NCBI GenBank assembly: GCA_030248195.1
Contig: JASAND010011208.1
Span: forward strand, 32,031-96,030
Source: Trissonchulus latispiculum
Lineage: Eukaryota; Nematoda; Enoplea; Enoplida; Ironidae
Direction of reading: 5' to 3'
Length of the DNA: 64,000 bases
Shown here: in pieces, positions 9,907 to 20,623 of the stretch
Layout of the letters: every line of letters begins with the position of its first letter
Numbering within the stretch: position 1 is the first letter of the stretch
Notes under the pieces: model-generated
What the model was told of the DNA's origin: nothing
What the model saw: the letters and a program-made list of their open reading frames with translations, nothing else
Databases searched by the model: none
Position numbers and translations under genes: made by a program

Positions 9907-11526
9907 CTATTTCATCCGTTTGTCGGCCGACGTCTCGTCTTCGCTGGGGGTCAGCGGGCGCTTCTGGGAGGCTCCCTGCGGCTTCAGGTGCTCCTCCAGC
10001 TCCTTCTGGTACCTCGGCTGCTGGAGCATCTTGGTCCTCAGGTGGGTCAACATGTCCCCGAGGATGTTGAGGCCCAACCACTTCATAGGGTCTCCCAGCC
10101 GAGGGTCCTTCATGGATAGGCCGCTGCTCCAAAAGGTATCGTTCGGGTTGCACTCCACTAGCCGGTACCCCTCAGTAGCCAACAGTTGCAGCCGGGCCTC
10201 CCGGTTCTGCTCGAATTTGGCCGTGATCCCAGTGACCATGGCCTCGTACTTCTCCACTCTGGACCACTGGTCCACCTTCTCCAAATTAGTCCGAATTTTA
10301 CCCCCGAGTGCTTTGGCCATCTTAGGGGTGTCAGCCTTCAGGATCTTCTTGGCCGCACCCTTGTCCCCCATGCACTTCGCCTTCCTATAGAAGTAGAAGT
10401 GCTCGTTCGTGGGGTATTTCTTCCCGTTCACCTGGAATGGAGCGTCGTAATGATTGCTGAAGGGGTACCGGCTAGTAAAGAAGGGAGTCACATCGTTCCC
10501 GAACTGCTCAGCATACTGACCCCGTTTGGCCTCCATGATCCCAGCCCAGTTCGGGTGTTCGGATTCCATGGTCTCACCCTCCTCGTCGTCCTCTGTCAGG
10601 TCCGTGACACTGTGGGTGGGGGACCCTTCTTCCTCGGCCGACGAAATGGCGTCCCGGAATTCACCAGAGGACCGTCTGCTGGTCTCGGCCCGACCCAGGG
10701 TTTCCATCCCTTCTTCGTCCACCTGTCCGCCTTCAGATTCTGACCCCACATAGGCACCGTCCGGGGTGGGTTTGGGGGGAACCGTCTCCCACCTCCGACC
10801 CCGTGGGTTGTTGGACCCGGGCCTCGGGATTGCCTCCTCATTCTTGCAGTCTCTCCTGTGGTGGCCCTCCTGGAAGCAGCGGAGGCACCACTTGCCCCAG
10901 TTGGGATACCAGATTTGGACCCGCTGGGGGAAGCCCACACCCTCTGGGAGGTAGGGGGCGTACCCAGGGATCCGCCTCATGTTCTCCACCTTAACCAAGA
11001 CTGATCTGCCGCCATCTCTAATCGGGGTTCTCCGGCCCGAGGGGGTCCTATGGTAGGTCCACCGGAAAGGGCTTGCCACCTCGAACCCCAGGGACCGGAT
11101 CCACCTGGTGACATGGGCCTCCGAGTCTGAGATAGGGATGTCATAAAGGAATATGGGCTGGAGGTGGAGACGCCTCCTCTCCTCTTCCCGGGGGACCTCC
11201 AGGGGGGCAAGGACCTGTCCCAGCTTCACCCCCTGATCCACCGCCCGGTCCCTCTGCTCCTTCGTCTGGAAGGTGAGCTTCAGATGGCCCCGCCCAGCAC
11301 GCCTGACGTACTGGGGGTAGCTCTGCTCCTGATTGTTTTCGACCAGCAGCTCGATCAGGGTACCGATCGATTCCTCGACATACTCGTCGGGAATGACCAG
11401 GTACCCTGTCTTCTGCAAAAGTTCTAACCTCGCGTTTTCCGCTGCATCTGTCCGTTGGCTCAGCGTTGCTTCGTCCTCATCGGTCGGATTTGGATTGGCC
11501 AGGGGATCGCCGTTAGGCTCACCCAT
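9907..11526 (-). CDS. LINE ORF1: RRM-like, zinc knuckle and NADAR domain
   Basis: 539 residues. Residues 1-90 are acidic. Residues about 95-215 are the RRM-like part usual in L1/Tx1 ORF1 proteins, with VRIRYP-like 'QRVQIWYPNWGKW' just before one CCHC knuckle CLRCFQEGHHRRDC (about 217-230). An acidic, Ser-rich linker follows. Residues about 345-502 match the NADAR family (YbiA type): YPFSNHYDAPF, YPTNEHFYF, W..VEKYEAM, TAKFEQNREARLQLLATEG, NPNDTFWSSG, GLNILGDMLTHLR. The family's conserved E of [ST]EH, the W, K-F-x-Q and N-D-x-x-W are present. NADAR proteins are known as N-glycosidases, including removal of ADP-ribose from guanine. A role in the retrotransposon is inference. The gene is GC-rich. 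The start was chosen because 'ATGGGTGA' is conserved in copy 2. Confidence 0.92.
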   Translation of the reverse strand: MGEPNGDPLANPNPTDEDEATLSQRTDAAENARLELLQKTGYLVIPDEYVEESIGTLIELLVENNQEQSYPQYVRRAGRGHLKLTFQTKEQRDRAVDQGVKLGQVLAPLEVPREEERRRLHLQPIFLYDIPISDSEAHVTRWIRSLGFEVASPFRWTYHRTPSGRRTPIRDGGRSVLVKVENMRRIPGYAPYLPEGVGFPQRVQIWYPNWGKWCLRCFQEGHHRRDCKNEEAIPRPGSNNPRGRRWETVPPKPTPDGAYVGSESEGGQVDEEGMETLGRAETSRRSSGEFRDAISSAEEEGSPTHSVTDLTEDDEEGETMESEHPNWAGIMEAKRGQYAEQFGNDVTPFFTSRYPFSNHYDAPFQVNGKKYPTNEHFYFYRKAKCMGDKGAAKKILKADTPKMAKALGGKIRTNLEKVDQWSRVEKYEAMVTGITAKFEQNREARLQLLATEGYRLVECNPNDTFWSSGLSMKDPRLGDPMKWLGLNILGDMLTHLRTKMLQQPRYQKELEEHLKPQGASQKRPLTPSEDETSADKRMK

Positions 11527-11718
11527 AATGGAATCAAAGGAAAGCCTTTATCCCACTAAGGAGACTCAGGCTTGTTGGGACACAGGATAGTCCACCAGTA
11601 GAAAATAGGACCAAGGGAAGTAATCAGAATAATATAATCAGTTAATAAATCCAATCAATAAGCAATTAAATTAAACTAACCGCGCATACACATCGATCGG
11701 AGCCAAGAAGGCGCGAAG
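11527..11718 (-). other. 5' untranslated region of LINE copy 1
   Basis: On the minus strand, sequence such as ATTGCTTATT, CTGATTACTT, GGACTATCCTG and CCTGAGTCTCCTT..GGGATAAAGGCT is matched by the sequence upstream of ORF1 in copy 2 (56290-56423), so it belongs to the element. An internal promoter is expected here for this class but I cannot point to one. Confidence 0.6.
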
Positions 11719-12501
11719 CGATCATAGCCATTTACGGCGATGAAGCGATAAAACGGCCATTTCGCTGATTTCTTAAAAAGCCTGGGCCAGCCAAGCCAGG
11801 CTTCCAGATGAAACCTGAAACAGGGATGCAGCAGCCCCACTGTAGTTATATATACGTTGGACGACACTTAGGCTAATTGGCCCTAAGATCTTAGAATATG
11901 GGACTTTATCTCTTCCACCCCCCGGAGGAGGGGATTCCTCCTGCTTTTGCCCTTTTTTCCTGATGGTAAGCGCGAATCTGCGAAAATGCCCAATTTCGGC
12001 GAAAAATGGACGATTTCCGCCGAAACTGGGCATTTTCGACCAATATTGGCCAACTTTGGCGGTGGTGGCGGAAGTTGGAAAAATTTGCCAAAAGTTGAAA
12101 GATTTTGTGGAAAAAGATGGAAATTGCCGAAAACCAAACTAATATGAGGGAAACAGCAAATATTGAGCGGGAAAACTGACCGAGAATCGAAATTTGAACA
12201 ATGTAACAACATTAAGGTTAGAATCAGAAAAGTTGGTCCGAAATCTGGATTTGAACACGGAAATCAGTCAATTTTAGGATTAGGTGTGCAAAAACAGTGT
12301 TTTACTGCAAAAAATAATAAACTTACTTGATTATGTAAAACAATTTTAATTAAGAAACACTTCCTGTTGAACATCCGCAAAACTAATGCGGGGATAGCGC
12401 AGCGGTTCGATTCTGGCCTCTCACCCGGCCGGTCAGGGTTCGATTCCCGGTGAAATGGCCAAATTTTGTTATCGCTTCATCGCCGTAAATGGCTATGATC
12501 G
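11719..12501 (+). mobile_element. 783-bp element with 33-bp terminal inverted repeats
   Basis: Begins CGATCATAGCCATTTACGGC (11719) and ends with the exact reverse complement of its first 33 bases (12469-12501). The interior is the same as 1155-1907, including the tRNA-like sequence. No coding capacity. No clear target-site duplication (left flank GCGCGAAG, right flank TGTTGATT). It abuts the 5' end of LINE copy 1 in the opposite orientation. Because the copy at 1155 lacks the right terminal repeat, the inverted repeat may have been added secondarily rather than being a transposase-recognised end. Confidence 0.7.
12388..12460 (+). tRNA. tRNA-like sequence (repeat-borne)
   Basis: Same as 1824-1896, with A-box TAGCGCAGCGG and B-box GGTTCGATTCC. 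It forms the 3' part of the TIR element and is followed by CCAAATTTTGTT and then the inverted terminal repeat. Confidence 0.6.
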
Positions 12502-13598
12502 TGTTGATTTAAGCGTTAGGCGCAGCAATTGCCCACCTGTGTTGGCGAAAGAATGGACGAGTTTTAACTAGACTTTTATTTCAACTTTTTGACTTATTGA
12601 GAAAAGCATGTTGTTTAGAAGCTGATTATGCTTGATTAATTCAAGAACGAAATAACAAACAAATTGAGACTAAAGCCCAAAATTGTCCAAAATCTATGAT
12701 AGCCGAGGGCGAATAGAATTCAATGGGGGAGTCTAGAGAAACGACCTTTTTGTCAAGGGCGAGCAGAAATTCAAAAAAGGTAATTTAATGGAACGGAAAA
12801 GGGGGATAAGAGAGGGAGGGGGGATAGTGTGGGGGGGGGGGACCCCCCCCACAATGACATTTTTCGGCCCCCCCCCCCAGATTTTAGAAAGTAAGCCCCC
12901 CGGGAGGAGGAAAACGATAGGTTAAAGGGCGACCCCCCCCCCCCCCCCAGATGACAGGGTGGGAGTTCCCCCCCAGGCAGGAGAGCGGACCCGGCACCCC
13001 CCGGGGCCAGGAAAAATTTGAAGTAGGAGGTGATAAAATATAAAATAGTTTAAGAGTGTAGGAAAAGGGTGGGAAAATATTGGGAGGGGAGGTTGGAGAA
13101 GTGAATGAGGTGATTGGGGATGTGGCGTGATGGTAGATTGGGGAGGGGGGGGCAAAATGTTAGAGAACCGTTACACATATGCGTAGGTGTACCACTTATT
13201 TTGGTTTGGGCTGGTTTTAAAAATGTTTAGTTTTTTGACGTTTTTACCGAAAACTGTTATTTCTAGCCATTTTTTTATTTTTTCTAAAATTTTTAAAAAT
13301 TGCCCAAATTTTGCAACAAATTTTCATTTTTCTTGTTTGGACCCAATTTTAGGGGATAGAGGTCTGGCCTTCTCGTGGGGGGTTTCACCGGGGGGAGGCT
13401 GTAGCCTGGCACACCATTTTTATATTACGTATCATATATTTATTTCCATGTAATTCTAGACGTATATCTTTTTACCCAGCCAGCAGCCTCCACTACCTGC
13501 GCCCGTGTTTGTTGAAACACGTGGGGTTGAGTGCCAGAAGCAGGTCGCTGGCTGCGGCAGCATATATATGCTTCTGAGCATGCCATACGCACCTACAG
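12502..13598. other. Intergenic with long G and C runs
   Basis: No gene recognised. Notable are several homopolymer runs of 8-14 G or C (about 12829-12960), some paired as G-run then C-run, next to generic AT-rich sequence. Short open frames here are produced by these runs. Confidence 0.5.
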
Positions 13599-13659
13599 TT
13601 TCAAGGCGCATTTAGGAGGAAGGAGTGCTACAATACCATAACGTTCTACAATGTGGCAG
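13599..13659 (+). pseudogene. Exon fragment related to the gene at 29030-30928
   Basis: A 61-bp piece between a CTACAG acceptor and a GTGAGC donor reads FQGAFRRKECYNTITFYNVA. Its last part (CATAACGTTCTACAATG) and the donor context (GTGGCAG|GTGAGCTTAATG) closely match the end of the large exon of the minus-strand gene at 29030-29518 (ITFYNVA, GTAGCAA|GTAAGCTTAATG), in the same codon phase. Either a duplicated exon fragment or one exon of a related gene. Confidence 0.45.
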
Positions 13660-14145
13660 GTGAGCTTAATGTTTTCCATTCATATACAAAATTTAATTCG
13701 CTACTGCTTTTTCAAATGCCAAATTGTCTGGGAATTATGGAGGCCGCCCCCTCCCCAGGCCTGGGAATGCACAGATTTTTGTTGGGGGGGGGCGTCGGGC
13801 GGGTAGCTTTTTTCTAATTCGCCCCTTCCCCAGCATAGGTGTGGCTGGGCAAAAAATCTGGGGGGGGTGTTCCGACGGAGGGTGGGGGGACCCCCCTAAA
13901 TTTTCGATTTTATGCCAGTTTTGGCCACTTTTTGGCCGAAAATCTGGGGGGGGGGTAGCAAAAATCTGAAAATCGGGGGGGGGGGGTCGCGAACCACGAA
14001 CCCGAACCAGAACCTTAATAAATTTCTTAGATTTGGTTTGATCGGGTACGTATATATATGCGTTGGCATATGTTTAGTGATTGCTTAGCTTCGTGATAAC
14101 TTATCTATTTTCATGAGCTTAAGTTGATGTTTTCTACTGTTTTAG

Positions 14146-17100
14146 ACGAATTGTCTCGGTTGCAGAAACAGCAAGAGGATCTGCATCAACAACACCATTC
14201 TGCTCTCATGGAATCGGAGTATCATGCCTGTGTGGTGGTTTTGGGTGACATTGGTCGGAGTCCCCGGATGTGCTTTCATGCCCTCTCTCTGGCAAATCAT
14301 TGGTGGATCTGATTGGCTATGATGGTTCACAGCTGCCTCAGCGAATGCGCAAGGAAGTATATATATATACAGGTTCGTAGCCAGGGGGGGGGGGACGGGA
14401 CGTGGGAGGCATGCCCCCCGAAATCGGAGGCAAAAGAAGATATTTTAATGCGTAGCAGCAGCGTGAATAAATAATTCGAAAGATTTTCGCCTGCGGCGCT
14501 ACTATTCCAAAAAGTTTTAAATTTTGCTTGAAATTTGCCTCCACTGGGTCAGTTGCGGTAGAAATTTTTGATTTTGATTTTGATGGAGCATTTTTGACTT
14601 GCGCCTCTCCGAATTTTTTTTCTGGCTACGCTAGTGTATTAGACTTCAAAAGTCAAGAAAAGTAGGGTTTTGAGGGTAAATTTTCCAAAAAATTTCCGGC
14701 TTCGCCGGATTTAAAGGCTTTTTGGCTGTTAGCCTTTGGTTTTGGCATGGACTCGTGCTAGTTGTATTTTTCGTTGTCTCTTGTTAGATACGTGAATATG
14801 GGTTGTTCAGCGAAGCTGGTCCATATTAGTGCGCTTTAAACCTAGTCCTCTTGTCATTTACAACCTGCCCCTCCCCCCCCATATTAACGTTTTAAAACCT
14901 AGTCCTCTGTCCACCTATATAACCTAATGTCACCCATATTCCATTTTTCATGCTCCACCGGAGCATTTTTATTCTTGTTTTCTTTTAATTATGTACGTAT
15001 TAATTATTGAGATTGATTATTTTTATTTGTTTTTTTGATAGGAACTTGCTTCAGTGCGCTCCGATGCCCAGCAAAGCTCGACAGCACTGAGCGAAGAGCT
15101 GTCTCAATTGCGTGCCAAGGATGCCAGTTATCGGGACCAGCTAGACTCGCTAGCCCAGGGACGGAACCAACTGTTTTGTGAGTTTGTTTTGAGTGAATGG
15201 CATGGCTGTGGTGTCCTAAAATTTATGAGGATTTCGAATTTTTTATTTATTATTGATTATTGTATTTAGTTTTTCCTGTTTGGTGGACTCCTTCGAGTGG
15301 GGAGAAGATTTTGTATGATGTTGATACTATACTACAGTAGTTCTTCAGAAGCAAATTTCGCGGGGGGGGGGAATTATGAGAAGTCTGAAATTTCGGAAGG
15401 AAAATTTAAGGGGCTACGCTCCTGAAAGGCCACATCCAGGGGGGGTGGTTCATGGGGTCTAGACCCCCCCTTTTGGGGTGATAAAATGATGACTTTTTGC
15501 TACTTTTATAGCATAAACAGCTATTTTAAAAAATTTTCCGCGCAATCAATTACTTTTTGCAAGAAATAAACAATTTTATAATTTTGTAATTTGTGTCTAT
15601 TTGTCTATTTTCAGCCAGCATCTGTAAATCCTGCCATGACAGCCTCACTGATACCCTGGACCAGTTTGACAATCCGGCTCATTTAGGAGTCACCTGTTCT
15701 CCGGGTAGGTTTTTTCATTTTCAAAATTCATTTTTCTCGAGGTTTTTCCTTGTACTTTTTGTACAATATTTTCTATAATTTGGATATTTTCCTGTGGTAT
15801 TGAAAATTGAAAATGGAAAATGTTTGGAAGACCTTAGCTTTTTTCGACAATTTTTTTCTTGAAATAGTTCAATCGGCCCCTTTGGGGAGGGATGGGGGGT
15901 ATCAAAGCTGTCCTGACTCTCTTTTGGGGGGGGGGGGGGGGTGAAGAAAACCTTTTTAAGCTAATTTTGTTTTATATTTGACGATTTTGATAAAAATTTC
16001 GATCCGAACGCCTTTCCTTTTAAAGTTGGACGCCCTCCCCCCTTTCTAGAATCCTGGATGCGTCTTACCTGTTGAGGTCTTCAACTGTAGCTGATTCTTG
16101 CATCAAATACTGTGTTTGTTAGTAGAATTGTGATCGGAACAAATTTGAGGACTAATTCAGAAAAATTTTCACCACTTTTTGTCACCATTTTCTTATTTTG
16201 TTTTCTTGCAGAGTACATCCTTAGCAGTGGATCCTTTCAGGGAAATTTGTGATCAACTCTCTGCCACATTGTCCGGTGCTGGTGATTTTGGTGATGGTAG
16301 GTTCTGATTTTCATAAAAATTCTTTTCCAAAAATAATATTTTCATTTCCACCAATTTGGCCAGCCATCAAATTTCATGTTTTATTATTTTGATGGCTGAT
16401 TTTTGGAATTTTATTTTGTGACATCTTATTAGGGCTGTGAGCATTACTTTAGAGGTGAACAATTTTTGGGGATGAAGTAGAAATTGGTCATAGGGACTGT
16501 AGTTAGTTATTTCTGAAAACGTTTTAGGGGGAAATTTTCTAAAACTGCTTGCGTGTGTCTCGCACTGCTTGTCTACTTTTTGTGTGCAAATTCACTGGAT
16601 AAATTTTACCGTTTAGTAGGACTGTGAACAGGTTTTTTGGAGAGCTCGGATTTTTACAAAATAATTTTGTTTGTATTATATTGAATTAAAATCTGTTAAT
16701 ATTTTCACTATTTCAGCTTCTGATTTACTTCTTCCAATTATTGTCTCTTTTTCCTCTCACCTGTGCGAGCTTCTACTTCATGGAAAGGCCACCGCCAACG
16801 CTGCCCCTGTGTTGAAAGTATGATTTAAATATGATAATAATTAAGATATTAATTAATTGAAATTATATGTCACATTGAGTGAGTGCATTTTGTGTAGTGA
16901 TTGATTATTATGTGTTATGGTGTTGTAGTGCGTAGTGTTGAGTTCTAAGATAATGCTTTTTCAGTAAATAATTCCCTCTACGTTTCCCTGATTTCATAAT
17001 AATTAATCACCAAGATTTATCGAGATTCTGTGGTTTGAGTGTATTCTGAATGTTTCGTGGGCGACGTTATTTCACATTAAAAGGCCGCCGCATTATCTTT

Positions 17101-17253
17101 ATTTATTAATTGCCTTTAATTTTAATTAATTTTTAGTTGTATTATTTGTGTTGATTAGGCTAATTGGAGGTTTTTTATTTGCAGAAGTGGGCAGTCTATG
17201 TCGACAGTGTGGGTCGGATGCGGGCGAATTGTTTGCTGCTTTTGTGGCACATG
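14146..17253 (+). CDS. HIP1/HIP1R/Sla2-family gene, partial, with apparent frameshift
   Basis: Six exons on the plus strand: 14146-14234, 15042-15177, 15615-15704, 16212-16296, 16717-16817 and 17185-17253, all with AG/GT borders. The first two encode coiled coil (DELSRLQKQQEDLHQQHH; ELASVRSDAQQSSTALSEEL). The third and fourth encode LTDTLDQFDNPAHLGV..CSP-EYILSS, and the fifth FSSHLCELLLHGKATANAAP. These resemble the segment of HIP1 and HIP1R between the coiled coil and the actin-binding THATCH domain. HIP1 proteins link clathrin coats to actin. In exon four the frame giving EYILSS hits a stop, while the next frame (VDPFREICDQLSATLSG) joins exon five correctly, so one indel separates them: a sequencing error or a decaying copy. 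The ANTH and THATCH domains were not found. Confidence 0.55.
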
Positions 17254-17375
17254 GTAAGTGTATCCTTTAGTCAGTCAGTTAATTTGTTTCCGCTGTCGTG
17301 GGAAGGCAATTAGCGTCCTGTGGATTGGAAAGCCTTGAAGGGCCACGCCGCTCCCCTTCCAAGGATTGATTCATT

Positions 17376-17516
17376 TTAGAGAAATAATGAAAAACGCCTG
17401 CTTGCAGTCACTAAGGCAAAAGCCTTAGCCCGAACAGGAGAGAGCCAATGTGTGCTGTTTCGGACAAAGGCTTTGCCTTAGTGACTACTGGCTGGCGTTT
17501 TTCATTAATTCTTTAA
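17376..17516. mobile_element. Short foldback (MITE-like) element
   Basis: Inverted repeat of about 55-bp arms: left AATGAAAAACGCC..AGTCACTAAGGCAAAAGCCTT, right the near reverse complement, separated by about 35 bp. It lies after the last supported HIP1-family exon. No open frame. Confidence 0.6.
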
Positions 17517-17879
17517 GATTAATGCTTGTATCCTTTGTGAATTCGCCTGCTAGCTAGCGTTTACCTCATTTTCTTGATGTAAAATATTGATTCGCGCAGC
17601 AATCCTTGGAGCGAATCCATATGGGGAGCCTCCACCTCCTTTGACTAGGCGGATATGTGAGGACCTCCATTTAATACGGGGTTCCGTGTCCATAGGATTT
17701 TTCACCGACGCGGTTCCAGTGCCCCCCCTCCTGGACTTATCATTGAGGTGACACTTCCGGCAGTGTGGCTGTGTATCTGAAGATGAGCACCGGCACCCCT
17801 TGGCCCCTGAGACAGGACTAGAGGTGTATTCTCCAGGGATCACCTTTTACCGCACTTTTTCTTACAGTCCAGTGTCTGT

Positions 17880-18664
<785 letters not shown>

Positions 18665-18668
18665 TTAA

Positions 18669-19022
18669 GCCGGGTTCACACTGGAGTCTTAAGTCTTTAG
18701 TTTTAAGTCGTTAGTTTTAAGTCTTATGTCTTTAGTCTTTACTGGATTTGATTCACACTGACGTTTTTAGTCTTTAGTCGTAAGTCTTAAGTCTTAAGAG
18801 ATAAATTTATTTCATGTCCAGTCTTAAGGTCTTAAGCAAGCTAAAACCTTAAGACTAACGACTAAAGACTGCAGTGTGAATCAAGCGTGTCTTAAGTCTT
18901 AAGTCTTTAGCAGACTAAGACTTACGACCTTACGACTTAAGACTCAGTGTGAACCAATTTCCCAAGTTTTAAGCCCTAAAGACTTAAGACTTGCGACTTA
19001 AGACTCCAGTGTGAACCCGGCT
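18669..19022. mobile_element. MITE with TTAA target duplication and GTCTTAAG arrays
   Basis: Terminal inverted repeats GCCGGGTTCACACTGGAGTC / GACTCCAGTGTGAACCCGGC are flanked by TTAA at 18665-18668 and 19023-19026. The interior consists largely of variants of 'AAGTCTTTAGTC' and their complements. TTAA duplication is the signature of piggyBac-type (also Kolobok) transposition. It is non-autonomous, with no transposase frame. Confidence 0.75.
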
Positions 19023-19223
19023 TTAATGAATTTTATTGCTGCAGTAGGACTCTTCCTGGGACGGTAATTCATGATTACTTATGTAGTCTGACATCAATAA
19101 ATGTGTCTTAGAGCCTTTCCGTGCGGCGAGTTGAACGAGTTAAAGGAGTTAAATTACAAGATCCTTTTTGCGCGCAGGGTAAAAAGAGGGAAACAGTTCA
19201 TTTTAACTCGCCTGTTGAGTTAA

Positions 19224-19983
19224 GGGGGGGCTACTAAAATCGACTTGCCCCGACTTTGTCCGATTGGCCTACTTTTTGGCGAAGATGTAGAGCATGGGTG
19301 TGGTCAAAAAATATCGGGTACTGAAACTTTAGTTGCCCTCCAGCCTTGTGCAGCCGTCGGGTTTATGTGCCCGACCCCCCCCCCCGTTTTTCACAACTAC
19401 CAACATAATTAATTAAAAATCTCTGCTGGCTGCAAAACCCTAGCTTCAAAGTTGCCATTTGCAAATATGATTTGGCACATGTGCCCCTATCTGCAGAAAA
19501 ATACTAGAATAAACTGGCCATAATTTCTTGCCATTTGGCACAAATGAGTACTCCTATAGGGCCTTCTTTTATGTCAAATTACAGCCTTCTAGCTCGTACC
19601 AGTAATAAAGTTTTTCTTTCGTTAGCCAAAAATTTTTAAATTTTTGCCGAAACTTCAACTTTGAAGAGTAATTCCGAGAGATGCAGATAAGATACAGACA
19701 TCTAGAATTTTTCAGCAAGTAGGGACATATGTGCCAAATCATATTTGCAAGTGGCAGCTTTGAATCTAGGGTTTTGCAGCCAGCAGAGATTTTTAATTAA
19801 TTATGTTGGTAGTTGTGAAAAACGGGGGGTCGGGCACATAAAATCGACGGCTGCACAAGGCTGGAAGGCAGCTAAGATCTCAGTACCCGATATTTTTTTG
19901 ACCACACCCATGCTCTACATCTTCGCCAAAAAGTAGGCCAATCGGACAAAGTCGGGGCAAACCTTTAGTAGCCCCCCCCCCCC
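19224..19983. mobile_element. 760-bp foldback element with TTAA duplication
   Basis: Long inverted repeats: the left arm begins GGGGGGGCTACTAAAATCGA and the right arm ends with its complement TTTAGTAGCCCCC. Arms of roughly 300 bp (GGGTGTGGTCAAAAAATATC / GATATTTTTTTGACCACACC) flank an asymmetric centre. TTAA occurs at both sides (19220-19223, 19984-19987). No coding frame. A shorter, decayed relative is at 42856-43350. Confidence 0.75.
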
Positions 19984-19987
19984 TTAA

Positions 19988-20284
19988 ACGAGTTAAACAT
20001 TTTTAACCCTACTCATTTAACTCTGTCTCCAAAAGGCCCTTAGTTTGTTCAGCAAAATGGCTAGTGTGGATAGGTCGGGAGGGTGGTCCTTCCGAGCAAT
20101 AACGTTCCCTTCTATGATTTAAGAGATTTGTGCAAAAACAAACATCCTGACTTTTTTTTGCTTGGCATCATTCAATATTCGTGGACCCTCCTCTATATCT
20201 CTATTCATCCCCTACCCCTCCCCGTCCAGACTCCAATTGTTTGCCAAAGCCAAATTTTACCATTTTTTACCGTTATCGCAACAC
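19988..20284. other. Intergenic, no feature seen
   Basis: Nothing recognisable; short open frames only. Confidence 0.4.
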
Positions 20285-20350
20285 GGGACGGCCGAGTGGT
20301 TTAGGCGTTCGATTTCGGATCCGATAGTCCTAGGTTCGATAGTTTTCACA
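20285..20350 (+). tRNA. tRNA-like sequence, degenerate
   Basis: ACGGCCGAGTGGTTTAGGCG resembles the D-arm of type II or Arg tRNAs, and AGGTTCGATAG is a decayed B-box. The loop TTTCGGA would give anticodon TCG, but the anticodon stem has a mismatch and the acceptor stem does not pair. Likely a tRNA-derived repeat. Confidence 0.4.
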
Positions 20351-20623
20351 AATCCCCTTCAGCAAGGAACTAATCACATATCGGTTCGCCGTGGGCTCTA
20401 GCCAACCCAGCTATTCATCCTTAACTAGCCGCCATTTTTAGTCAAATGTAGCTGAAAGTTTTCTCATCTTAATGACAGTACCTAATTTTGGCAAATGCCC
20501 GAATCCGCACCAGTACCTTAATCAGCATTCAATTGAGGTTGCTATCTCTTGAGAATTGTAAATTTTTCTTGTTAACCATTGACTCTGTTTGATCTTACAC
20601 TAACTGGTTTTGCGTTGTTTCAG

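Larger units (their letters stand above)
5650..11718 (-). mobile_element. Complete L1/Tx1-type LINE, copy 1
   Basis: A full non-LTR retrotransposon on the minus strand: a 5' region of about 190 bp, ORF1 (539 aa), a 44-bp spacer, ORF2 (1,183 aa) and a hairpin-rich 3' region that runs to the tRNA-like sequence at 5575-5649. Both ORFs are uninterrupted. There is no poly(A) or simple-repeat tail, and I could not identify target-site duplications. The 5' boundary is set where the TIR element begins at 11719; the 3' boundary is provisional because the tRNA-like sequence may belong to the element. A second, clearly divergent member is at 56260-62686. Confidence 0.9.

Noticed and set aside
9866..10153. 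95-codon frame overlapping the end of LINE ORF1, with a counterpart at 57926-58174 in copy 2
   Set aside because: Both are alternate frames of GC-rich coding DNA. Partial similarity follows from conservation of the NADAR frame, and there is no own motif.
10186..11590. Long plus-strand frames antisense to LINE ORF1
   Set aside because: Shadow frames of GC-rich ORF1; no protein family.
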